This document shows, one piece after another, positions 1 to 7,371 of a DNA stretch of 34,528 bases. Under the pieces are notes generated by a model. That model was not told the origin of the DNA, did no database searches, and saw only the letters and a list, made by a program, of their open reading frames with translations. Position 1 is the first letter of the stretch. The number at the start of each line of letters is the position of its first letter. The translations under genes and the position numbers were made by a program. This stretch comes from Chryseobacterium gleum (GTDB taxonomy: Bacteria > Bacteroidota > Bacteroidia > Flavobacteriales > Flavobacteriaceae): assembly GCA_945881885.1 (NCBI GenBank), contig CAMCVI010000014.1:1-34528 (forward strand). The letters are read 5' to 3'.

Positions 1-1181
1 TGTTAATAAACTTTAGTTTTGCACAACAATTCAAAGAAGCCTATTACGTAAACAATCTAAATGAAAAGATTGATGGATTCGTAAAAGTAAATGCTTTACA
101 CAATGACAAATTTGTTAAATTTAAAGCTAATTTAAAAGCTGATGAAGAAATTTTATTGCTTGAAGATTTCAAAGAACTTGTAATTGAAAAAAAATCATTT
201 TATTATTCCGCAAAAGTTACCATCGATGCAAATAGAAAAGAGAGTGTTGATCCTGATAGTTACCCTGAATTAAAAGTTGATTTGCAACAAGAATTTTTAC
301 TTTTAGAAAAACTAGTTGAAGGAAAAAAGAACCTATTTGTTAGCTATAAAAAAGATATTCCTTATTATTTCATCAGTGATAATTACACAAATTTTAATTA
401 TTTAATCTATAATATCTATAATGATGGTTTAACATCAAGAGAAAATACAACATTTAGACAGCAATTGACAATTGAACTGAACCCTGATTTTGAAATGGCA
501 AAAAAAATAAATAATTTAAGGTATTTTAAATTAGATTTACTAAAATTATTTAATGAATACAATAGTTTAAGTGGTAATAATAAACTTTTTGTTGCATTGG
601 ATGATGATAAAATGAAAATAAAACTTAATGTTATTGCTGGGGTAAAACAGTTGAACTTTGATATATTGGTAGGACAATCTATAAATTTTAAATTCGATAA
701 AACAGTTCCCGTATTTGGATTAGAAGCTGATATCCAGTTTAAAAAATTCTCATTATTTATTAGAAATACTATAACAACAAAATACAATTATACTTCCAAT
801 AAAACAGTGTTATATCAAAATTTAATCCCATATAATGAAGAATTTGTAAGCGAAGGATTGCTTTATAGTTTAAATTTTGGAGTTAGAAAAAATATCTTCA
901 AAAACATATTTATAGATGCATCACTTGAATTTCAAAAAAACTTTAAAGATAACACTTCATTAACTTATACAAATTTATCATCTCCAATAAAAGAGGGTTG
1001 GGTTTATGGATATGATATTGTACCAACAGTGAATTTAGGATTAGGTTATATTTTAAATAAAAAAATAGCTTTTGATGTAAGGTACTACATTAATAGAAAT
1101 CCTTATTTTGAATTTTTCAATGAAATAATTATAGCTAAAAATTCAAATATAAATTTCAATTTAATTTATACTCTATTTTAA
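1..1181 (+). CDS. Outer-membrane beta-barrel protein, 5' end outside window
   Basis: The frame is open from the first complete codon (position 3) to the TAA ending at 1181. There is no in-frame ATG near the left edge, and the first residues (LINFSFAQQF) look like the tail of a signal peptide with its cleavage site. The true start therefore probably lies just left of the window, and the TTG at 156 is not a real start. The N-terminal ~170 residues are charged and unrecognised. The C-terminal ~170 show alternating aromatic/polar beta-strands and end in a terminal Phe (LIYTLF), as in outer-membrane barrels folded by BamA. An outer-membrane location is inferred; no enzymatic motif is seen. The gene ends at a strong terminator that it shares with the convergent gene to its right. 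Confidence 0.6.
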   Translation, partial: LINFSFAQQFKEAYYVNNLNEKIDGFVKVNALHNDKFVKFKANLKADEEILLLEDFKELVIEKKSFYYSAKVTIDANRKESVDPDSYPELKVDLQQEFLLLEKLVEGKKNLFVSYKKDIPYYFISDNYTNFNYLIYNIYNDGLTSRENTTFRQQLTIELNPDFEMAKKINNLRYFKLDLLKLFNEYNSLSGNNKLFVALDDDKMKIKLNVIAGVKQLNFDILVGQSINFKFDKTVPVFGLEADIQFKKFSLFIRNTITTKYNYTSNKTVLYQNLIPYNEEFVSEGLLYSLNFGVRKNIFKNIFIDASLEFQKNFKDNTSLTYTNLSSPIKEGWVYGYDIVPTVNLGLGYILNKKIAFDVRYYINRNPYFEFFNEIIIAKNSNINFNLIYTLF

Positions 1182-1210
1182 AAAAATTATATTTTTTTAA
1201 AACCAAAAAA

Positions 1211-1243
1211 AAACCTCGAAACCAAAAAGTTTCGAGGTTTTTT
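1211..1243. terminator. Bidirectional rho-independent terminator
   Basis: Perfect hairpin: AAACCTCGAAAC (1211-1222), loop CAAAAA, GTTTCGAGGTTT (1229-1240). It has an A-run on its left and a T-run on its right, so it can work on both strands. It lies between the convergent barrel gene (ends 1181) and the DUF5686 gene (ends 1284). Confidence 0.9.
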
Positions 1244-1283
1244 ATATCTTGGAATTTGGAATTTAAATATTGGAATTTTTTAT

Positions 1284-3749
1284 TTAAAATCTCAAACCAA
1301 ACATAAATCCTTCACCGAAGCTGCTGCCTTGAAAACTTCTAACGTAATCTACACGGAAAATTTTAAATTTTCCAAATCCAATACGGTCTAAGCCAACAGT
1401 TATTTCTTGGTAAGGTTTGTTATTTGGCGTGGCTAATTGATGAAATCCTCCAACTAAATTCCATCCTAATTTATTCATTAGTGGAATTTTATTCATAAAA
1501 TAACCATTGTCGTTATAATTAGCATGCAATTCAAAATATTGATTGTTAGTAGATTGCGAATAATAAGGCAACAAATTAAAACTTGTGTTGTATTGCCCAT
1601 CAATTCGAACATGGGTTTGGTTTCCGTTAAAATGTTTGTAATCTACAAATGAAATGTTGTCGGCATTAAAAAACTTTCCTGCTTTCATATTCAATTCCAA
1701 ATCACCTTTGTTGGCAATTGTTTTGTTGTAATTTAAACGGGCTTCTAAAAAGTCATATTCATACGATTTTGCTGTAGCTAAAAATGCTTTTGTATAAGTA
1801 AATCCAAGCGTAGGATATATTCCATCATTCCTATTCATTTTACCGTCTGGTCTGGTAATGTATTTTTGACCAAAAACAATTCGAGAACTCAAACTCAACT
1901 TGGTTACATAATGTTCAGCAAATGCTGGAAGTAAATCAGAATTTGGTTGTAATGGATTATTTGAACTGTAAACATCATCTGTTTTATTTATAGCAAAATC
2001 CGTAGTATTAAACAATGGCTTTCTGTTTTCAAAGGCGATATTGGCATTTAAAAACAAGCCATTTACCACTTCCCTTCCTGTTCCAATTTCAAAAAACTCT
2101 TTTTCGTATAATTTCATAAAATTATTCTTAAAAACCAACGAACTTACCGAGTTTTCAATTTTAGAAATAGGCTCTGAACTATTAAATTGATTGACTTTAT
2201 TTCCTCCAGCAATTCGAATGTAAGCGTCATTTGTATTATTTAATTTATGGTAAAAAGAAGCCGTAGGTCGGATGCGTTCATCTGAAAATCCGTATTGAAA
2301 ATCAGTGTTTATTATGGTTCGTTTTTGTTTTTCTTCGTTATAACTTGAGAACGAAAAACCAGAGCCAATATGGTAACCCTGAACGGTATTAAAATTAATC
2401 GACGATAAATTAAATAGCCCTTGATAATTGAATCTTTTGTTTTTGAAACTGTTTTTAAATGTATATCCGGTAATCAATTTAATGGTCTTAAATTTATTTG
2501 AAACTGCATCAACAGAATCCATATACACTTGAGAATTTCTAATTTTATAAACACTATCTTTCTTTACATAATTAGTAGTTTCTTCGTCTGTTAAAGGCAC
2601 GGGACGATTTTCTAACCAATAAGAATCTTCCTTTTTATTTGATTTTTCGGCAAACGTAACCACTTCACTTCCAAAGGTTTTCTTTTCAAAATCAGACACG
2701 AAATTATAATTACTAAACACATGCGTAAATTTTCCATTGAATTTCATCATAAAAACGCCCGCTTTAAAATCTAAAGATTGTAAGCTTTTTACCCACATTT
2801 TAGAATCTGGATTATAGTTGAAATTTTGCACCAATTTAAACGATTCTAAAAACTCTTGTTGTGCTCTGTATCCTTTTATATCTAAATCTGCGGCATAAAT
2901 GGCAAAAGTTTCGTCAATAATGTAAATATAACCTTCAAAAACAGGTTCTTTATCGCGTTTTGGAGTAACTTTTATTTTGTAAATATAATTATTGTAACTA
3001 TCTGTAAAAGAATCTTCTATTTTATATTTATAGTATGTAAAAGCATTAGAAGCGATAGGAGATACCATTGGAATATTAAAATCAACGGTGTTTTGATACA
3101 AATCGTAATTGGTATTTAAAGCAGTATTGAAGCTAAATCCATTGTCGTTTCCGGCTACTTTACTAGCAATAATTTCTTCCTTTAAATTATTAGGTTTTTC
3201 AAACTTAATTTTAGAAACGGTTTCCGATTGATAAATAATTCCAGCGCCTGTAGAATCGACATTTCCATCTAAATCACCAATTTCAATTCCCATAAATTTC
3301 TTTGGAATATCTTTTACTCTAAAAATTCCTCTTGAGTAAAAATCGGCTTCATATTTGTCGGTTTTATCTGTATTTTTTTTGCGATTGGCTGTTGCGTTTC
3401 TGATAATCGCATTGGCAGGATTTTCGCCGCTTTTTACAACAACTTCCTCAATAGAATATTGTTCATCGGATAAAGAAACATTAATTACTGCAGGGAAGGT
3501 GCTAATATTTTGCGATACCGTTTTCGTTTTGTAACCTAAAATCTTAAAAACTAACGTGTAATTACCTGGTTTTTTTATATTTAATTCATATTCACCATTT
3601 TCATTGGTCGAAGTTCCGATGTAGGTTTTCTCTATAGTAACACTTGCATAAGGCAAAGCGTTTCCTTTTAAATCAGTGACTTTTCCTTTTATTTGTGCAA
3701 ATGAAAAACAGGAAAAAAATAATAGTAAGATTGAGGTTTGGAGCTTCAT
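1284..3749 (-). CDS. DUF5686 / carboxypeptidase-regulatory-like outer-membrane protein
   Basis: 821 aa. Residues 1-18 form a signal peptide (cleavage near FSFA-Q). Residues ~19-105 are a carboxypeptidase-D regulatory-like beta-sandwich (KGKVTDLKGNALPYASV, then STNENGEYEL and LGYKTKT), the module found at the N-terminus of TonB-dependent and related outer-membrane proteins. The rest matches the DUF5686 family and is beta-rich, ending in FMFGLRF, consistent with a C-terminal barrel strand. No TonB plug is seen, so it is probably not a classical TonB receptor. The function of the family is unknown; a role in surface-structure assembly or nutrient handling would be guesswork. The start is only 4 nt from the stop of the upstream head-GIN gene, so the two are probably co-transcribed. 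Confidence 0.85.
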   Translation of the reverse strand: MKLQTSILLLFFSCFSFAQIKGKVTDLKGNALPYASVTIEKTYIGTSTNENGEYELNIKKPGNYTLVFKILGYKTKTVSQNISTFPAVINVSLSDEQYSIEEVVVKSGENPANAIIRNATANRKKNTDKTDKYEADFYSRGIFRVKDIPKKFMGIEIGDLDGNVDSTGAGIIYQSETVSKIKFEKPNNLKEEIIASKVAGNDNGFSFNTALNTNYDLYQNTVDFNIPMVSPIASNAFTYYKYKIEDSFTDSYNNYIYKIKVTPKRDKEPVFEGYIYIIDETFAIYAADLDIKGYRAQQEFLESFKLVQNFNYNPDSKMWVKSLQSLDFKAGVFMMKFNGKFTHVFSNYNFVSDFEKKTFGSEVVTFAEKSNKKEDSYWLENRPVPLTDEETTNYVKKDSVYKIRNSQVYMDSVDAVSNKFKTIKLITGYTFKNSFKNKRFNYQGLFNLSSINFNTVQGYHIGSGFSFSSYNEEKQKRTIINTDFQYGFSDERIRPTASFYHKLNNTNDAYIRIAGGNKVNQFNSSEPISKIENSVSSLVFKNNFMKLYEKEFFEIGTGREVVNGLFLNANIAFENRKPLFNTTDFAINKTDDVYSSNNPLQPNSDLLPAFAEHYVTKLSLSSRIVFGQKYITRPDGKMNRNDGIYPTLGFTYTKAFLATAKSYEYDFLEARLNYNKTIANKGDLELNMKAGKFFNADNISFVDYKHFNGNQTHVRIDGQYNTSFNLLPYYSQSTNNQYFELHANYNDNGYFMNKIPLMNKLGWNLVGGFHQLATPNNKPYQEITVGLDRIGFGKFKIFRVDYVRSFQGSSFGEGFMFGLRF

Positions 3750-3753
3750 GATA

Positions 3754-4506
3754 TTATTTTATTTGTGCTACCGAGCCGGAAGTACTCTCGGTTATTTTTA
3801 CTTTATCTAATTTTCCGTAATATTTTATAGCGCCGCTTGTAGATGCGGTTGCCTCCAGTTCTTTTAGTGCTAGAACATGCACATCTGATGAAGTACTCGC
3901 AGAGACTTGAGCGACATTTGAAACCAATTCTTTTGCATCGCAATCTGCTGCACTTGATGCATCAATTGCTAAATTATCTGTTTTTCCTTTTAACGTTACG
4001 CTTGAACTGCTAGATAAACTAACCGCAATGTCATCTGTAGCCATATTTAAAGCCACATTTGAACTTGAAGAAGCATCAATAAAAATAGAATTACAGGTTA
4101 CTGTTCCAGAAAAATCAGCACTTGAAGAGGTGTTAATTTTTAATAAACTTACGTTTAAATTATTTTTGATAGAAAACGTGGCCGAGGAACTCACCGTTAC
4201 GCTGCCAATTCCTGGATTTGAAACGGTTATAAGCAATTTGCTAGTATCCATTTTTTTATAGTAGTTAGTGTTTTCTATAAAAATTTTTAGGATATTATTT
4301 TTAGTTTCAACTTTTAAAAACTTCATTAAATCTTTTTCCCAAGTCACCTCAACATTTTGCACAGGACCTTGAGTATAGATAACATTAACGCCAGATGAAG
4401 CTTTAATTGCTGTGAAATTTCCTACACCTCTTGTTTCTTTAACTTGAGCAAAAGAAACGGAAAGTAGTCCAAAAAAAGCAAGAGTGAATGCGGTAATTTT
4501 TTTCAT
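3754..4506 (-). CDS. Head-GIN (DUF2807) secreted protein
   Basis: 250 aa with an N-terminal signal peptide (MKKITAFTLAFFGLLSVSFA-Q). The mature part matches the head-GIN/DUF2807 family: VGNFTAIKASSGVNVIYTQG near the N-terminus, then many short Ser/Ala/Val-rich strands (SSSATFSI, ASSSSNVAL, SSAADCDA, ASTSSDVHV) that should stack as a right-handed beta-helix. This fold is common in Bacteroidota, exported to the periplasm or surface, and has been described as a putative adhesin head; no enzymatic activity is known. It lies between aroQ (62 nt upstream) and the DUF5686 gene (4 nt downstream), suggesting joint expression with an outer-membrane protein. The family call is confident; the role is unknown. 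Confidence 0.88.
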   Translation of the reverse strand: MKKITAFTLAFFGLLSVSFAQVKETRGVGNFTAIKASSGVNVIYTQGPVQNVEVTWEKDLMKFLKVETKNNILKIFIENTNYYKKMDTSKLLITVSNPGIGSVTVSSSATFSIKNNLNVSLLKINTSSSADFSGTVTCNSIFIDASSSSNVALNMATDDIAVSLSSSSSVTLKGKTDNLAIDASSAADCDAKELVSNVAQVSASTSSDVHVLALKELEATASTSGAIKYYGKLDKVKITESTSGSVAQIK

Positions 4507-4568
4507 TTTTAAAATAGATTTAGGATATGAATTTATAGACGCTTTTTTTAATTAAAGAGTTGCATCAA

Positions 4569-4982
4569 TTACAAAAAACTTTGAATCGCAAGCGAATAAC
4601 TTTTTAAACCAAAACCAATAATTACTCCTTTTGCATGTGGAGAAATGTAAGATTGATGACGAAACGTTTCTCTAGAAAACGTATTTGAAATATGTACTTC
4701 AACTACTGGCGATGTTATCGCTTTTACACAATCGGAAATGGCTACAGAAGTATGAGTATAGGCGCCTGCATTCAAAATAATGCCATCGTATGAAAAACCA
4801 ACTTCTTGTAACTTATTGATAATTTCGCCTTCCACATTTGACTGAAAATAATCTAATTGTATTGATGAAAATTGCAATTTTAATTCCTCAAAATAAGAAT
4901 CAAAACTTTGATGGCCGTATACTTCTGGTTCACGTTGCCCTAATAAATTTAAATTAGGGCCGTTTAAAATTAACAATTGCAT
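4569..4982 (-). CDS. aroQ: Type II 3-dehydroquinate dehydratase
   Basis: 137 aa, the usual length. It dehydrates 3-dehydroquinate to 3-dehydroshikimate in the shikimate pathway to aromatic amino acids. Visible motifs are ILNGPNLNLLGQREPEVYG (residues 5-23) with the catalytic Arg17 and Tyr22, NAGAYTHTSVA from Asn71 (substrate binding), EVHISN with His97, and FRHQSY with Arg108. The start codon overlaps the stop of the upstream M28 peptidase gene by one base (TAATG), so translation is probably coupled. Being in an operon with envelope proteins is functionally odd but there is no sign of decay. Confidence 0.97.
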   Translation of the reverse strand: MQLLILNGPNLNLLGQREPEVYGHQSFDSYFEELKLQFSSIQLDYFQSNVEGEIINKLQEVGFSYDGIILNAGAYTHTSVAISDCVKAITSPVVEVHISNTFSRETFRHQSYISPHAKGVIIGFGLKSYSLAIQSFL

Positions 4983-6022
4983 TATTTTCCGTCTTTGTCA
5001 ACTACAATTCTATTTTCTCTATTGGCCAATTCCCAAGCTAAAGTAAAAGCCAATTTAACTCGCATGGCTAATATATCGTACTCAATTTTATCGGCGGTAT
5101 CATTTGGTCCATGATAATCTTCATGTACACCATTGAAAAAGAAAATGGAAGGAATTCCTTTTTTAGCAAAATTGTAATGATCAGAACGGAAATAAAACCT
5201 ATTTGGATCGTTTCTTGCATTGAAAGTGTAGTCTAGATTTAAACCTACATATTTTGTGTTCATTTCTTCGTTTATGGTATGTAATTCTGAACTTAGTCTG
5301 TCTGAACCAATTACATAAACATATTTTCCGTTTTCTTTATGATTGCCAAGTGTATCTCTTCGGCCCACCATATCAATATTTATATCTGCAATAGTATTTT
5401 TTATAGGAAATAATGGATTTTCAGAATAATATCTTGAACCATGTAAACCATGTTCTTCGCCCGTAACATGTAAAAATAAAATAGACCGTTTTGGAGTAAA
5501 ACCATCTTTTTTTGCTTCCGAAAATGCCTTTGCAATTTCAATTAAAGAAACAGTTCCTGAACCATCATCATCGGCACCGTTAAAAACTTCACCATTTTTC
5601 ATACCTACATGGTCATAATGCGCAGAAATAACAAGCACTTCTTCTGGTTTTTCAGAACCTGGTAGGAAAGCCCAAATATTTTCAGAATCTCCTAATTTTG
5701 GAGCAAAACCTTTTTTCATAAATTCGGCAGACACTTTTTGATAAAAATCAGTTGACCCTGGAGGATTTGATATGCCTAAAGCTTTATATTGTTCAATAAG
5801 ATATAAACCTGCTTTTTTCTGTCCCGGCTCTCCAGTATTTCTGCCTTCCATTTCGTCTGAAGCGATAACATGAAGGTTTTTAGATAAGCTGGCTTCATTA
5901 ATTGTATTCATGTATTTTGTAACATCTACAACTTTTTTTGAAGAGCTAGCAACAACAACTTTTTTTGTAGAACAACTTAGCAGAAAAGCGGCAGCTGAAG
6001 CTAATAATAATAATTTTTTCAT
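4982..6022 (-). CDS. M28 family zinc aminopeptidase, lipoprotein
   Basis: 346 aa. The N-terminus MKKLLLLASAAAFLLSC is a lipoprotein signal with the acylated Cys at 17, so the enzyme is expected to be membrane-anchored in the envelope. The peptidase domain (~45-335) carries the M28 di-zinc pattern in order: SAHYDHVG (His/Asp), GADDDGSG (bridging Asp), TGEEHGLHGS (catalytic Glu plus Glu ligand), NIDMVGR (Asp) and a late FRSDHYNF (His). It probably trims N-terminal residues from peptides; the specificity cannot be read. A TAGATTTG -10-like element lies 22 nt upstream of the ATG, so this is the likely first gene of the four-gene operon. The stop overlaps the aroQ start by 1 nt. Confidence 0.93.
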   Translation of the reverse strand: MKKLLLLASAAAFLLSCSTKKVVVASSSKKVVDVTKYMNTINEASLSKNLHVIASDEMEGRNTGEPGQKKAGLYLIEQYKALGISNPPGSTDFYQKVSAEFMKKGFAPKLGDSENIWAFLPGSEKPEEVLVISAHYDHVGMKNGEVFNGADDDGSGTVSLIEIAKAFSEAKKDGFTPKRSILFLHVTGEEHGLHGSRYYSENPLFPIKNTIADINIDMVGRRDTLGNHKENGKYVYVIGSDRLSSELHTINEEMNTKYVGLNLDYTFNARNDPNRFYFRSDHYNFAKKGIPSIFFFNGVHEDYHGPNDTADKIEYDILAMRVKLAFTLAWELANRENRIVVDKDGK

Positions 6023-6043
6023 CTGAATTGGTTTAAATCAATA

Positions 6044-6074
6044 CAAATCTAAATTAAAAAATTTTGATACCAAT
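6044..6074 (-). promoter_or_regulatory. Putative promoter of the M28-aroQ-GIN-DUF5686 operon
   Basis: Read on the minus strand, TAGATTTG (6051-6044) matches the Bacteroidota -7 consensus TAnnTTTG. ATTG (6074-6071), a 3/4 match to the -33 TTTG, lies 19 nt upstream. The expected start is ~15-17 nt before the M28 ATG. Confidence 0.5.
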
Positions 6075-6115
6075 AAATTTTATAAAAATTTTAAGAAGAG
6101 AAGTAAATTAAAAAA

Positions 6116-6211
6116 TGGCAAGCGACCTACATCGCACCGCTACAACCACATACCTTTGCTGCGTTCCCACCCTGGAGGATTTTGAGGGAGCTGGTCGTGT
6201 AGGACTTGCCA
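6116..6211 (-). ncRNA. ffs: Signal recognition particle RNA, bacterial small type
   Basis: A ~96-nt RNA on the minus strand. Its ends pair (TGGCAAG with CTTGCCA), and its apical domain has the SRP signature GGTGGGAACGCAGCAAAGGTA: a G-GGAA-C tetraloop hairpin followed by the AGCA/AGG internal-loop bases that bind Ffh. It is the RNA scaffold of the SRP that targets membrane and secreted proteins to the Sec machinery. It lies alone between divergent protein genes and has its own consensus promoter. Downstream of the 3' end there is only a short T-rich stretch, with no separate terminator hairpin. The identification rests on motif and fold; exact ends are good to a few nt. Confidence 0.93.
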
Positions 6212-6214
6212 GTG

Positions 6215-6245
6215 CAAATATACAATCTTTTATTATTTCTACAAA
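6215..6245 (-). promoter_or_regulatory. Consensus promoter of the SRP RNA
   Basis: On the minus strand: TTTG (6245-6242), a 19-nt spacer, then TATATTTG (6222-6215), an exact match to the Bacteroidota TTTG/TAnnTTTG promoter. The expected start, 4-5 nt downstream, falls on the first base of the terminal stem (about 6211), which independently supports the RNA's 5' end. Confidence 0.85.
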
Positions 6246-6298
6246 TCAAAAATTAGTTTAAAATAAATTGTAATATTGTAGTATTAAATAATTAAGAT

Positions 6299-7348
6299 AT
6301 GAAAAAAATTAACTTACTTATAATCACAACATTAAGTATTTTTTTATATAATTGTAGCGAAACTAAAGAAATGTTTGCTATTGCTACAAAAGACTTAAAG
6401 CAAGTATACAAATCGAATGAAAGCGTAAATTTATGCATTGAAAACACGCAAAATGCTAAAATTGATTCCGTAATTTATTTTTCAAATGATATACAACTTG
6501 GAACATCTAAAAATAATACTGTTTTTAATTTAAAATTAGAAAAATTACAATTTGGTATTCAAGACATAAAAGCAATTGTGCATTCTGAAGGTAAAAAAAC
6601 TGAATGTTTGACATCTTTTGAATTGGTTTCGAATATCACACCAAAATTGTATGAAACTAAAGATTATAGTATTTTAAATACTTTTAATCACGATATCAAT
6701 GCGTACACGCAAGGTTTAGAATTTTACAATGGTGTTTTATTAGAAGGAACTGGTCAAAATGGCGAATCAACCCTAAGAAAAACAGATTATAAATCAGGAA
6801 ATGTTTCAAAATCTGTACCTTTATCACCTGATTATTTTGGAGAAGGAATTACCGTTTTTAATGGTAAAATTTACCAATTGACCTGGAAAAACAAAGTTGG
6901 TTTTATATATAATGCTGCAACTTTGGTACAAGAAAAAACGTTTGATTATTTTTCAGACATTGAAGGCTGGGGCTTAACGCACAACGAAAAACATTTGATA
7001 ATGAGCGACGGAACGAATAAAATTTATTTTCTAAATCCTGAATCTCAAAAAATGGAACGTTTCATAAATGTTTATTCTGATACAAATGCAATAACAGAAC
7101 TTAACGAGTTAGAATGGATTGATGGAAAAATTTGGGCAAACATTTACCAAAAAGATGTAGTAGTTATTATCAATCCTGAAAATGGAGCTGTAGAAAGTGC
7201 TATCGATTTTTCAGAGTTAAAATCAAAAAATACAAAAACACTTTTAGATGGTGAAGTTTTAAACGGGATTGCTTTTAACCCATTAACAAAAACCGTTTTT
7301 ATTACTGGTAAAAATTGGGATAAAATGTTCGAAATTAAATTGAAATAA
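6299..7348 (+). CDS. Glutaminyl-peptide cyclotransferase, lipoprotein
   Basis: 349 aa. A lipoprotein-type N-terminus (lipobox LYNC, Cys19) is followed by ~90 residues of beta-rich linker, then a ~230-residue beta-propeller of the plant/bacterial glutamine cyclotransferase family (Glu_cyclase_2). Recognisable blades include YTQGLEFYNGVLLEGTGQNG, FGEGITVFNGKIYQLTWK, EGWGLTHNEKHLIMSDGT, LNELEWIDGKIWANIY and a terminal LNGIAFNPLTKTVFITGKNW. The enzyme turns N-terminal Gln into pyroglutamate on exported proteins. That fits Bacteroidota, where many signal-peptidase-cleaved proteins begin with Gln, as several in this window would. A near-consensus TAATATTG lies at 6271-6278. The S9 peptidase follows 23 nt downstream, probably in the same transcript. 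Confidence 0.9.
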   Translation: MKKINLLIITTLSIFLYNCSETKEMFAIATKDLKQVYKSNESVNLCIENTQNAKIDSVIYFSNDIQLGTSKNNTVFNLKLEKLQFGIQDIKAIVHSEGKKTECLTSFELVSNITPKLYETKDYSILNTFNHDINAYTQGLEFYNGVLLEGTGQNGESTLRKTDYKSGNVSKSVPLSPDYFGEGITVFNGKIYQLTWKNKVGFIYNAATLVQEKTFDYFSDIEGWGLTHNEKHLIMSDGTNKIYFLNPESQKMERFINVYSDTNAITELNELEWIDGKIWANIYQKDVVVIINPENGAVESAIDFSELKSKNTKTLLDGEVLNGIAFNPLTKTVFITGKNWDKMFEIKLK

Positions 7349-7371
7349 TTATCAAATAAAACATTAAAGCT

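Noticed and set aside
416..787. A 123-residue minus-strand frame inside the first barrel gene
   Set aside because: It is antisense to a continuous beta-strand-rich frame and has no recognisable features.
1249..1280. TTGGAATTT repeated three times
   Set aside because: Short, irregular A/T-rich repeat of a kind frequent between genes in this type of genome; no structure or function supported.
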